This document shows, piece after piece, positions 42,687 through 51,844 of a stretch of DNA of 64,000 nucleotides. The DNA is from Candidatus Zixiibacteriota bacterium (GTDB lineage Bacteria > Zixibacteria > MSB-5A5 > WJJR01 > JAJRUJ01). The stretch's first letter is position 1; each line of letters begins with the position of its first letter. The position numbers were made by a program, and so were the translations under genes. The notes below the pieces were generated by a model. That model saw only the letters and a program-made list of their open reading frames with translations, was not told the origin of the DNA and ran no database searches. The stretch lies in NCBI GenBank assembly GCA_020051695.1, contig JAGVQM010000026.1, positions 42,329 through 106,328 of the forward strand, written 5' to 3'.

Positions 42687-44888
42687 CTAATTCCAGACGC
42701 CCGTGAACGACACACGCAGAATGTTGGCCATGACCTGGTCCTCACGGACCGACGGGATATAGGCGAGGTCGATGATCATCCCCTTGACGACCAGCCCGCC
42801 GCCGACGGTCGGGGTTTTAATATCGCCGTCCTCATCGTAGATATAACCGACGCGCAGCGCGACCGCGTCGGCATACCAGTATTCCAGCCCGACATTATAA
42901 ATGATCTGCTTCAATTCAGTCGCAGAATCCTCGCCCCAGTCGATGACTTCCTTATTCAGGTCGGTGGCCAGCGTCAGCCGGTTAAACGGCGCGTCGATCA
43001 GCTTATAGGCAAAGCCGAGCGCCAGGTTGCGCGGGAGCGGATCGGACTGGTCGGCATCGATATAGGTAACATCAGGGCCCAGGTTGGTCAGTGCCGCGCC
43101 GATCGTCAGGCGTTTCAGTGGCGTTTTGTATAACAGACCGACGTCAAGTCCGAAAGCAGTCGCCGTGCCGTTCCCCAGCTCGGCACCGGCGCCCAGTGGT
43201 GACAACGACGAATAAATAAATTTGGCCGTCAAGCCGGCGGCCAGCCGGGAATTCAATTTTGCCCCGTAAGACAGCCCAAGTGAAAAGTCCACCGGCCAGA
43301 AAGAATCCGTAACATTGGGATTCGATTCAGTACGATCGACTTTGCCGTAGGATAATACCTTGGCATTGAACCCGATGGTCCCCACACCCCGGGCGTGGGT
43401 CACCAGCGAACCGTAGGCATAGTACATATCCGGGGCGAGATTGGGCAGCCATTTGACAAACATGGCCGAGGCCTGCGAACGGGCACGTTCGTGCCAGACG
43501 ATACGGTCGCGCGCGAAGAAACAGGGGTCACGGCCGGCAATATCGATGGCTACCGCATCGGCATAGTCCAGCGCCTCGTGGTAAATTCGTCCCCACGAAT
43601 CATCATTAAAAAGCAAAAAGCCATACGGTGTGCCGATGTAAATGTCGGAACCGGATGACATCAGACTGCTGATCGGCGCAGCCGCCGGACCGGAATACAG
43701 GTAAATAGTATGTCCGGCGGCGACCGGTTCATCGGCGGCCAGTCCGTTGTAGCGGACTGTCCAGTCGACGAAGGCCTGTATACGCTCCGGCGAGGTGCCC
43801 GCGCCCAGGTAACGTTCGGCCATCACGGCCAGTTCGATGGATTCCTCCGGGGTATATGGCCGGTATCCGAACGACTGCCATTTTTGCCCATCATATAGTT
43901 TCAGGCCCTGTTCGGTGCCGACCCACAGCCGGTTTTTGGCGTCTTTCGTGATACTGGTGATTGCCGATTCGAACGCCAGGGCATAGGGGATCCGCACTGT
44001 CGATCCCGGCGCAATCTCGTCACCATCCAGATGGTTTAGTTCACGGATGACTTCGGCGGCCTTGCTGATGCGGACAGCATCATCGCTGCCGATATATTTC
44101 CGCGCCACATCGGCCACGCTCTGGCCGATGAGTGCCGAAACAGGTTCGGCAACGTCAAATGATTCCCCGTCGAAAGCGACCAGCCCGGAATCGGTGACCG
44201 CCCAGCCCAGACGGGAGTTGACGAAATGCACCATCAGGACTCTATTCGACGGCAGGCCAAGCTCGACACCATAGTGGAGCCATTCGTGCCCATCGTAAAC
44301 CTTCACGCCGTCATCGGTCGCCAGCCAGGTCCGCGGGCCGGATGTCAACTGGAGATCATTGATGGTTTCGACGCCCCAGCCGTCATCGGTCGGCGGCACG
44401 ACCGGCTTCCAGATTAAATTGTCGCCACGGAACAACCCCCGGTTGGTAGCAATCCATAGCTCTTCGCCGGAGGTGGCCAGGTGAGTAACCGTGGTGACTT
44501 CCGGCGGCAGGGCGATATCCTGTTCCCAGCGGTTTGCCGAATAGCGCAGCAACCGGCCGTCCGACAGAATCCAGGCATCATACGTCGGCGTCCCTTCCCC
44601 CAGGGAGATGTTGCGGACGCATATGGCATCATCGATTTTGCTGCCTGAAGGCAACGGCACCGCGGTCCAGGCATCAAAAAGCGGGTACTGCCCCAGACCG
44701 GCGGGATTCCAGTGGGTGGCAGTGGCGTCATCGGCAACCGCGACGAAGGCCTCGCCCATCCCGGCCGCACGGACACCGGCGCCGATGCGCAGGAACAGGA
44801 CACCCGCGCTGGATGCCGCCAACGCTCCCTGCGCCAGGGCCAATACAATCAACATGCACATGATCGGACGTGCTGCTTTTCGTAACAT
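42687..44888 (-). CDS. PorV-like barrel with inserted propeller and LysM-like motifs
   Basis: 733 aa from the ATG at 44888, which has GGAGG seven bases upstream; the open frame extends to 45023. After the signal peptide comes the PorV/PorQ opening strand FLRIGAGVRAAGMGEAFVAV with ATHWNPAGLGQYP, then ~400 inserted residues. These hold three-blade-type regulator-propeller motifs (ELWIATNRGLFRGD, TWLATDDGVKVYDG, LWVGTEQGLKLYDG) and two LysM-like stretches (IGQSVADVARKYIG and RYNGLAADEPVAAGHTIYL). The PorV barrel resumes (~480-733): YYAYGSLVTHARGVGTIGF, then ALTNLGPDVTY, then VALRVGYIYDEDG. PorV shuttles type IX cargo to the sortase. Confidence 0.85.
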   Translation of the reverse strand: MLRKAARPIMCMLIVLALAQGALAASSAGVLFLRIGAGVRAAGMGEAFVAVADDATATHWNPAGLGQYPLFDAWTAVPLPSGSKIDDAICVRNISLGEGTPTYDAWILSDGRLLRYSANRWEQDIALPPEVTTVTHLATSGEELWIATNRGLFRGDNLIWKPVVPPTDDGWGVETINDLQLTSGPRTWLATDDGVKVYDGHEWLHYGVELGLPSNRVLMVHFVNSRLGWAVTDSGLVAFDGESFDVAEPVSALIGQSVADVARKYIGSDDAVRISKAAEVIRELNHLDGDEIAPGSTVRIPYALAFESAITSITKDAKNRLWVGTEQGLKLYDGQKWQSFGYRPYTPEESIELAVMAERYLGAGTSPERIQAFVDWTVRYNGLAADEPVAAGHTIYLYSGPAAAPISSLMSSGSDIYIGTPYGFLLFNDDSWGRIYHEALDYADAVAIDIAGRDPCFFARDRIVWHERARSQASAMFVKWLPNLAPDMYYAYGSLVTHARGVGTIGFNAKVLSYGKVDRTESNPNVTDSFWPVDFSLGLSYGAKLNSRLAAGLTAKFIYSSLSPLGAGAELGNGTATAFGLDVGLLYKTPLKRLTIGAALTNLGPDVTYIDADQSDPLPRNLALGFAYKLIDAPFNRLTLATDLNKEVIDWGEDSATELKQIIYNVGLEYWYADAVALRVGYIYDEDGDIKTPTVGGGLVVKGMIIDLAYIPSVREDQVMANILRVSFTGVWN

Positions 44889-45013
44889 AAGGAAACCTCC
44901 ATAGGCGCCATGATCTGCCACACCATGTTTTGAGAATTCACCGGTCTCGGCTTCGTTTAGTCTGGTATCCATATCATCGCTCGTTAAATCCCGCCCTGTT
45001 GATTTGGTATAAC

Positions 45014-48000
45014 TTAACGCCATACAACAACTTTCTGGATTTTTTCCGATATTGTATTATCGGCCTGAGAGGCCGTGGCCTCGATAGTGCTGCCGCTGAC
45101 AGCCAGCCGGGCCAAATAGACGCCATTGGCCACCCGCTGTCCCAGGTCGTCGGTCCCGTCCCAGACCGTGCGGCCGTCCCCGGCATTATGTAATGATTTT
45201 ATCAACTTGCCCCCCACCGTAAAAATCTCGATTTTGGCCTCATTCGGGACCCCATTGGTACGGAAATAAAACACCGTTTCCCGGTCGAACGGATTGGGGT
45301 AGTTCAGCAGCTCCAAGACCCGGAATTCCGTCTCCTCGGCAATCGCGGCCTCTACCGTGAGTTGTGCAGAATTATTGGCATTGTCCCAGACCTTGGCAGT
45401 CACGGTTATCGGACCTTCCGGACGATCACCGGGGATGGCGAATGAGGCGCTCCCCCGGCGAAAATCGCCGGGGTTGTACGTAAAAGTCTGAGTGATATCA
45501 ATCGCGCCGGCCGGATCGCCGTCAAAAGTAACAGTTATTGTATGTCCCGGTTCGCCGGTCAGGTTGACACCGGAGGTATCACCGATAAGCAGGGTAACAA
45601 CACTCTCCGGGGCCAGCGCCATCCCGGAAACAAAATCCTGGTCCCCAACACGCATTTCGATGGTCGGACCGGTGGTGTCGATCACGCCCGGCGCCGTGCC
45701 TCCCAGATGCAGGCCGCCAATACCTCCGCCGGCATCGCGGTCATCAGTATAGGCATAGCCGGTGATGCCGGCCGTGCTGTCCCCATAACTGATATCCTTG
45801 GGCACGATGAACCCAAACGAAAATTCGCCGGCATTGACCGGGATGGTACCGTGAAAAATCGTCCCGCCGGGAAGAGTGTAATCAACTCCGATATCTTCGC
45901 TCACCTGATACCGCCGTTCGCGCAGGGCGTCGGAAACCAGAAAATCAGCCGTACCGGTGAAATCATTGACCGTCGTTCCGTCGTCACCGGTAATCCGTCC
46001 GTTAACCGTCACGACGCCAAGCGCCGGCAAAGTATCGGGATGGACGTCATCGATCACTATACGATACTCCGGCGCGCCAAAGCGCATCGCCGGATCACCG
46101 AACAGATTAAACCGCCGGTCATTGGGCTGTTCGCATGGTGGGTTGGGGCATGACGGATCTTCATCGAATTGCCGCTTAATTTTGGCGAGAAATAATGCTT
46201 CGCCCAGCGAGGAAACCGTGCCGCTGTACAACAGTTCGAACACCAGGGTGTTCAAGGCCATATTGGCGTTGGCGAAAACCAGCCGCGTCGCCGAGATCGC
46301 TGCCACGGCCCCGCCCTCCGGCCAACGCAAAACCTCCTCGGCCAGTCCCTCAGTTGACGGATCATCAAAAAAACCATTGGAACACGAAGCCGTGTACACG
46401 ACAGTCAAGCGGTCTTTATTCTGCATTTTCGGGACGTCGTTGGCGCGTTCCAGCACGTGTTCATGGGCCCACAGATCGGGATTGCCATGTCCGATGTAAT
46501 CAATTAGCGCCACGCCTTCATTAATCAGATCCAAAATCGCCTCCCGCGCCCCCGGTTTGCTCCGGCAGCTCGAACCGAACGGGTATTCCATTAGATAAAT
46601 CTTGCGCTGCTCGATACCTTCGGGTATCACCGAACGGCTGATGATTTCGGCGCTGGTCGTATGGACTTCGTTACCGGGATCATACACACAATCGCCCGTG
46701 GCCTCGTCATCGGCAACGAGCGCCACGCGATTCCGCCACGCGCCGAACGTAGCAGATGAGGAGTAACGATTGATTTTCTCGGCGATGGTCCGCACCTGTG
46801 CCGTATTTTTCACCGGCCAGCGTCCCACGATCATATCGGGGTACGGATCGGTTTCCGGCGGGCCGGTATGTAGGATCTTGGCCGAGCCGAAATAGACAAA
46901 CCCCTCGTCCGCCGGCATCGGTTCATCCGCCGCCAGATACGGCGGAACATAACTGGCCGCTCCGGTGTTCAGATTGTCGGCGAGGTCAAAATGCCCGTCA
47001 CCCAGCAATAAAACGTACTGCGGCGCCGGTTCCGGCCAATTCTCGAAAGCGGTTTTCAGGAACCACTGAATGGCCAGCGGGTCAAGCAACCCTCCGGAAA
47101 AATTATCATAGATGTCGGCAATATCGATGATCCGCGCCCGCAGACCTGTCCGGGATTCCTGAATAATCAGATAATCTTCTGCCGCCTCGACGAACTGGCG
47201 CGGTCCGAGGACCAGGTAATCCACCTGCTCATCTGCGGCAAACAAGGAGGTCGGCATCCGGCGTTCGGCGGAAATGGGGCGATTGAACTCGCCCTGATCA
47301 CACACCCAGTACAACCGGCGTTGTCCAGCCGACAACACGTCTTGAAACGCGGCAACGTTACCGGCCATTGCCGCGCCGGTGATCACCTGCGGTGCGTGCT
47401 GATCGGTGATATCCAATATGACGGGCGCGGCTGCCGCGATATTGGACACATAAAACACCCCGGTACCTGCGGTGTCGGGGGCCGCAAATTTGAGCCGGCC
47501 CGAGCGCAAACGCAGTTCGCGTTGGTAGGCGATATCGTAGGAGTCCAGATACATATACCCGGGGGAATTGGCGGCAAAACTGACCTGCAACTGGTTTCCC
47601 GGCGTGAAACTCGGCAATGCGAAAACCATGCTGTCGCCCTGCTGGTTTTGGATTGCCGGTTCCAACGGTAAGCCGTCAACGTTCAAGCGGACCGGGTTCC
47701 CTGGTGAATACGTTCGGAGGTGCACCGCAGCCGGTTGGCCGGCAACGGCATCAACTGCGACAAAACCCGAAATGGAGATCAATTGCGCTTGTTGCCAGTA
47801 CCAGTGAAAATAATCGCCCACATATCCGTCCGGCCGCTTGCGCAATACGTTGTTTTCCTCACTGTGGACCCAGGCGGTGACCTCAAAATATTGTCTGGCT
47901 TCAGGGTGATTTGGTGTCCCGTCGCGTTCGTTCATGCGGAGAGGCGGAGTGGCCAGGTCCGCTGCCGGTGTGAACCAGTAGACATTATATTGCTCAAAGG

Positions 48001-49009
48001 CGTGGCGGCGGTTGACGAATGAGTTCGTCTCGGGACAGACCTCCCAGCGATGTACATCCATTCCATAGAATTCCAGATAATCGCCGACATTCCATTGTCC
48101 ATCTTCAAAACCGGAGGTGCGGATGGCGATCTCACGCAGTTTCGGCAGGGTGTCTTCTGCGGGCGTGGGCAGGAGTGCGCCGCTGCCCGCAAATATCCTG
48201 ATCTGCCGTGGATCGGTGATGCTCCCCGGCCCCAGCCCCAGGGTGTCGGCCAGTTGAAAGGTCAGCCGATACACACCATCCGAACCGGTGCGCAGTTTAT
48301 GCCAGATGTGCGCCGCCTCGAAGGGAATGACCTCGGTGATGCGCGCCAGCGCCTGCGGTCGTACCGCTTTGCGCCGCATGGCTGGGGAGGTGTCGGTGTT
48401 GAGCAACAGACGCCCGAGCACGCGATCAAAACCGCCCTCGGATACCGTCCCGGCCGAGGCAGCATCACCCCCCGTGAAGGTGACACGAATGGTAATTGAT
48501 GCCAGGATTTCGGCGCGTTCCTCACCCGGATAATATGTCACCGGGGAAATAGCCAACCCGCCAATCCGCTGCGAACGAATTTCCCCCACCGGCAACCGTC
48601 GGATTACATTCTCCGGGAGCGGCCCCTGCTGTGGGAAATCCGAACTCGTTGCGGACAGATATAATGGCAACCTAACCGGGGATTTTACAGCTGATTGCAG
48701 ATCAAGGATCTGGTATTCAAAATCGGCAGCAGGAGGCAACGCAAAATACACCGACCGAACGGGCAATTGCGGTAATCCTGGAATTTCGGTAAGAGAGGTG
48801 TGTTCGATGGCAAGACCTGAGTACGATCCGGGTTCAGAGGTCGAGGCAATCCAATTGGCCTCCGCGGGCCGGTAAACGAATACTAGCTCGCGCTCATTTT
48901 CCAGTAATATGGAAATGTCGGGATAATTAATTGTTGCGTAGGCAAAGACAAAGGGGATCAGGAACAGCATCCCGAGGCAGGTGAATATTTGAGTCGCTTT
49001 GCGCACCAT
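45014..49009 (-). CDS. PorU-like C25 peptidase / type IX sortase
   Basis: 1331 aa. Signal peptide (FTCLGMLFLIPFVFAYA). The N-terminal ~580 residues hold the gingipain/PorU propeptide-like beta domains (SVYFALPPAADFEYQI, PFEAAHIWHKLRTGSDGVYR). The C25 domain follows, with the catalytic His in DYIGHGNPDLWAHE (~838) and the Cys in YTASCSNGFF (~871). Then come Ig-like strands and a FlgD-like plus sorting C-terminus (LNYPNPFDRETVFYF, VWDGTDDLGQRVANGVYLAR). PorU removes sorting domains of type IX cargo and attaches cargo to the surface. It heads the operon, with promoter at 49143-49171 and a hairpin over its ribosome-binding site. Confidence 0.92.
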   Translation of the reverse strand: MVRKATQIFTCLGMLFLIPFVFAYATINYPDISILLENERELVFVYRPAEANWIASTSEPGSYSGLAIEHTSLTEIPGLPQLPVRSVYFALPPAADFEYQILDLQSAVKSPVRLPLYLSATSSDFPQQGPLPENVIRRLPVGEIRSQRIGGLAISPVTYYPGEERAEILASITIRVTFTGGDAASAGTVSEGGFDRVLGRLLLNTDTSPAMRRKAVRPQALARITEVIPFEAAHIWHKLRTGSDGVYRLTFQLADTLGLGPGSITDPRQIRIFAGSGALLPTPAEDTLPKLREIAIRTSGFEDGQWNVGDYLEFYGMDVHRWEVCPETNSFVNRRHAFEQYNVYWFTPAADLATPPLRMNERDGTPNHPEARQYFEVTAWVHSEENNVLRKRPDGYVGDYFHWYWQQAQLISISGFVAVDAVAGQPAAVHLRTYSPGNPVRLNVDGLPLEPAIQNQQGDSMVFALPSFTPGNQLQVSFAANSPGYMYLDSYDIAYQRELRLRSGRLKFAAPDTAGTGVFYVSNIAAAAPVILDITDQHAPQVITGAAMAGNVAAFQDVLSAGQRRLYWVCDQGEFNRPISAERRMPTSLFAADEQVDYLVLGPRQFVEAAEDYLIIQESRTGLRARIIDIADIYDNFSGGLLDPLAIQWFLKTAFENWPEPAPQYVLLLGDGHFDLADNLNTGAASYVPPYLAADEPMPADEGFVYFGSAKILHTGPPETDPYPDMIVGRWPVKNTAQVRTIAEKINRYSSSATFGAWRNRVALVADDEATGDCVYDPGNEVHTTSAEIISRSVIPEGIEQRKIYLMEYPFGSSCRSKPGAREAILDLINEGVALIDYIGHGNPDLWAHEHVLERANDVPKMQNKDRLTVVYTASCSNGFFDDPSTEGLAEEVLRWPEGGAVAAISATRLVFANANMALNTLVFELLYSGTVSSLGEALFLAKIKRQFDEDPSCPNPPCEQPNDRRFNLFGDPAMRFGAPEYRIVIDDVHPDTLPALGVVTVNGRITGDDGTTVNDFTGTADFLVSDALRERRYQVSEDIGVDYTLPGGTIFHGTIPVNAGEFSFGFIVPKDISYGDSTAGITGYAYTDDRDAGGGIGGLHLGGTAPGVIDTTGPTIEMRVGDQDFVSGMALAPESVVTLLIGDTSGVNLTGEPGHTITVTFDGDPAGAIDITQTFTYNPGDFRRGSASFAIPGDRPEGPITVTAKVWDNANNSAQLTVEAAIAEETEFRVLELLNYPNPFDRETVFYFRTNGVPNEAKIEIFTVGGKLIKSLHNAGDGRTVWDGTDDLGQRVANGVYLARLAVSGSTIEATASQADNTISEKIQKVVVWR

Positions 49010-49017
49010 ATCGATTT

Positions 49018-49035
49018 AGCCCCACTTTTGGGGCT
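49018..49035 (-). promoter_or_regulatory. hairpin covering the sortase ribosome-binding site
   Basis: On the minus strand AGCCCCA-AAAG-TGGGGCT forms a perfect 7-bp stem that ends eight bases before the ATG. The only Shine-Dalgarno-like run (GGGG) lies inside the stem, so it could block initiation until melted. Confidence 0.4.
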
Positions 49036-49142
49036 TCCGCGTTGCTTTCTCTCGGCGACCCGCATTAAACCAATCAACTTCCAGCAGGTCAAGTCTTTAC
49101 CGATGGTGCGCTATGCGCCTCCTTTCAACCCTCTTGGCGGTT

Positions 49143-49171
49143 ATGATAGTGTCACAACCGCGGTCTGTCAA
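49143..49171 (-). promoter_or_regulatory. promoter of the type IX-like operon
   Basis: TTGACA (49171-49166), 17-bp spacer, TATCAT (49148-49143) on the minus strand. The -35 is a perfect consensus and the spacing optimal. It lies 133 bases upstream of the PorU-like start. Confidence 0.75.
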
Positions 49172-49977
49172 TGCAAAAGCCCGATACACGGCACCTGAGG
49201 GCTTTTATTGCCAAAGTTGTTACTTGTTCCCGCAAATCGCAAATTCCGGGCCAATAACCGACAGAGTTATAATTCGCCGCGGTCCCCCTCCATGTACTAC
49301 GTTGCAAAATAACGACTTTTGACCAACAATGTACGGCTTAGTGACTGTTTCGTTCCAATAATGCTGCATCATTTCGGTCTGCCCGCAGTTTCTCATTGTC
49401 TCGCGAATAGGCATAATTCTGCAACAATTGAGCAAAGCCGGGGCTATTTTTAAATGACAAGTAGGCATCGATTTCCAAAGCCCAATTTAACACAATATAT
49501 GTTGCCTACCAACAACTTACAGTAACAAAAATAATTCACGGATTCAATGCCCACGACTGTTTGCTCACTATACATAGCCAGTCTCGGGAAATCTGCGCCC
49601 CTATCGATGAAAACTGCCCGGCCTCATGCAAGTTTTACCCCATTATATTGACAGCAGGTTAATGCCCTCCCCGGCGGAATATCCCTCGCGTGGGCGGGTT
49701 TTGAAATGGGAGGTTGAGACACTGACACTTGCATGATTGAAGAAAGCTGCCGGAACAGTGCGGTCGGCAGGTCACTTGCTGTAGAAGCAATCGGCGATGG
49801 AAAAGATGGTCAAAATCACGGCGTTTCGAAAAGAAAGTGCGGATTTATGCAGTTTTTTTCGTACCTGTACCTTGAGATTGCGTACAAGGAATTGGGCCGA
49901 AAGATGTTTGACATAAACAGTCCATGCGGTTTATTGAGAGCAAAACGACCTGTGCCGAAGGTGATGGAGGTATGAAG
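49172..49977. other. gene-poor AT-richer stretch between divergent genes
   Basis: 806 bases without a convincing gene. A frame at 49733-49975 (80 codons) has no ribosome-binding site or family signal. There is an inverted repeat GTAGGCA/TGCCTAC (49461-49467 and 49503-49509). TTGACA occurs at 49648 and 49908, but neither has a good -10 at the right distance. It may hold the protease promoter and regulatory sites I could not resolve. Confidence 0.4.
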
Positions 49978-51753
49978 ATGGCAGATCGACGGTTTAAGGC
50001 ATATTTGTTATTCATTGCGGTCGCTGCCCTGGGTGTTGTCTGGGTGGTCGGCCTGGGCCAGGCCTCGCCGCAGGAACCGGTCCAGATTGTACAGGTCGGG
50101 CAGGTCCAGCCCCAGGACCCGGAGACTACGGAACCGCAGCCGCGGCGCGAAACCCTGTACCGCAATATCAAGCTCCTCGACGGCATCGCCCTCCGAGTGG
50201 CCCAGAGTTACATGGAGGATGTCGATCCCAAGGAACTCACACATGCCGGCATCAACGGGATGCTGGATATCCTTGACCCCTTTTCCGTCCTCATGGAAAT
50301 GCAGTATTATAACCGGCTGATGGAAACCACCCAGGGACGGTACGAGGGTTTGGGGATGTCGATCGATATGCGCGACGACACGGTGACCATTGTCGCCCCG
50401 ATGGAAGGCACACCGGCGATGCGGGTCGGCCTGCAGGCCGGGGATAAAGTCATCAAAATCGACGGCGAATCGACCGAGGGCATGACGACTGAAGACGCGT
50501 CTGGAAAGATGCGGGGGCCGGCGGGTACCTCGGTGCTGCTGACCATCGTCCGGGTCGGTATCCCCGAACCGCTGGAGTTTACTGTCGAACGCGCGGTCAT
50601 TGAATTGAATTCGGTGCCCTATTATGGGATGGCCGATGAGAAAAATAAAATCGCGTATCTGCGGTTGTCCAAGTTTTCCGAAACCACCAGCGAAGAGTTG
50701 CGTGAAGCGCTGACCGAATTAAACAAGAACGACTTGAACGGGTTGATTTTCGATCTGCGCGGTAATGGCGGCGGGTTGTTGGAACAGGCCATTGAGGCGG
50801 CAAGTTTGTTCCTCGACGAAGGCAAGCTGGTCGTGTACACGCAGGGCAAAGACCCGGAGTCACAGAAAAAATATTTCTCCACCGGCAACCCGCTGTATAC
50901 GAAAAAACCGCTGGTGGTCCTGGTCGACGCCGCGACCGCCTCGGCCTCTGAGATCGTCTCCGGCGCCATCCAGGATTGGGACCGCGGCCTGATCATCGGA
51001 AATACCACGTTCGGCAAAGGGCTGGTCCAGCAGATTTTTTCGCTGCCCGAACAAGACGATATCCGATTGAAACTGACCACGGCCAAGTATTATGTGCCGT
51101 CCGGGCGTTGCATTCAAAAACCGCATATCTCCACCAAACACCCGGAGGAGATGGACGAAGAACTTACTGAAGTCGAAGATACTCAGGTGTACACCACCGG
51201 CGCAGGCCGGGAGGTCTATGGCGGCGGCGGGATCGCGCCCGATGTTATTATCGAACGAAACCCATACACGCCGGTGGAAGTCAACATGCTGCGGCAGTCG
51301 ATGTATTTCGACTTTGCTGTGGAGTATGTCTCCCAGCACCCCACTATCCCCCTGGACTATGAGGTCACGGATGAAGTCATGGACCAGTTTCAGGGATTCC
51401 TCAAACGTCGTGAATTCTCCTACAAAACGGCTACGGAAGTGGAGCTGAACAATATCCGCGAAATCCTCACGGAAGATTCGACGAAAATGGAGATCTTCGG
51501 CTCTTACCTCGGTGAGTTGGAAGCGCTGATCGATAAGGAAAAGGAACTGGAATACCAGAAGGCGAAAGAAGATATTCGCCGTTCACTACGGGGCGCGATT
51601 TTGAATAACGTGCACGGCGAACGCGGCTGGTATGAGGGTGTGCTGCTCCGTGATGATCCGTATGTGTTGAAGGCGATCGACATCATGAAAGAGCGCGAGG
51701 AGTATTCCAAAATCCTGGCCACCAATCATGTGAAAGACCAGGACAGTAATTGA
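49978..51753 (+). CDS. C-terminal processing protease (S41, CtpA/Tsp type)
   Basis: 592 aa from the ATG at 49978, chosen for its GGAGG seven bases upstream; an ATG at 49972 is one base from it. Membrane anchor YLLFIAVAALGVVWVVGL. The PDZ domain (~120-195) has YEGLGMSIDM and AMRVGLQAGDKVIKIDG. The S41 core has FDLRGNGGGLLEQAIE, catalytic Ser in TASASEIVSGA (~323) and Lys in TFGKGLVQ (~346). A charged C-terminal extension (~450-592) includes ELEYQKAKEDIRRS. It processes or degrades envelope proteins by their C-terminus. It is single-gene, ended by a strong terminator. Confidence 0.93.
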   Translation: MADRRFKAYLLFIAVAALGVVWVVGLGQASPQEPVQIVQVGQVQPQDPETTEPQPRRETLYRNIKLLDGIALRVAQSYMEDVDPKELTHAGINGMLDILDPFSVLMEMQYYNRLMETTQGRYEGLGMSIDMRDDTVTIVAPMEGTPAMRVGLQAGDKVIKIDGESTEGMTTEDASGKMRGPAGTSVLLTIVRVGIPEPLEFTVERAVIELNSVPYYGMADEKNKIAYLRLSKFSETTSEELREALTELNKNDLNGLIFDLRGNGGGLLEQAIEAASLFLDEGKLVVYTQGKDPESQKKYFSTGNPLYTKKPLVVLVDAATASASEIVSGAIQDWDRGLIIGNTTFGKGLVQQIFSLPEQDDIRLKLTTAKYYVPSGRCIQKPHISTKHPEEMDEELTEVEDTQVYTTGAGREVYGGGGIAPDVIIERNPYTPVEVNMLRQSMYFDFAVEYVSQHPTIPLDYEVTDEVMDQFQGFLKRREFSYKTATEVELNNIREILTEDSTKMEIFGSYLGELEALIDKEKELEYQKAKEDIRRSLRGAILNNVHGERGWYEGVLLRDDPYVLKAIDIMKEREEYSKILATNHVKDQDSN

Positions 51754-51781
51754 CGGAACATCGCTACTGCTGAATGTTCAG

Positions 51782-51811
51782 CCGCCCCGCCTTTCGCGGG
51801 GCGGTTTTTTT
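51782..51811 (+). terminator. Rho-independent terminator of the CtpA-type gene
   Basis: A perfect 9-bp stem CCGCCCCGC/GCGGGGCGG with a 5-nt CTTTC loop and seven T residues, 28 bases after the stop codon. Confidence 0.95.
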
Positions 51812-51844
51812 ATGCGGAATGCCTGGCCCGGGCGAAAATGTGAC

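Noticed and set aside
49648..49653. TTGACA as a promoter -35
   Set aside because: No -10-like hexamer at 16-18 bases; downstream is GC-rich.
49733..49975. 80-codon plus-strand ORF before the protease gene
   Set aside because: No ribosome-binding site or recognisable domain, and it overlaps the leader of the protease gene.
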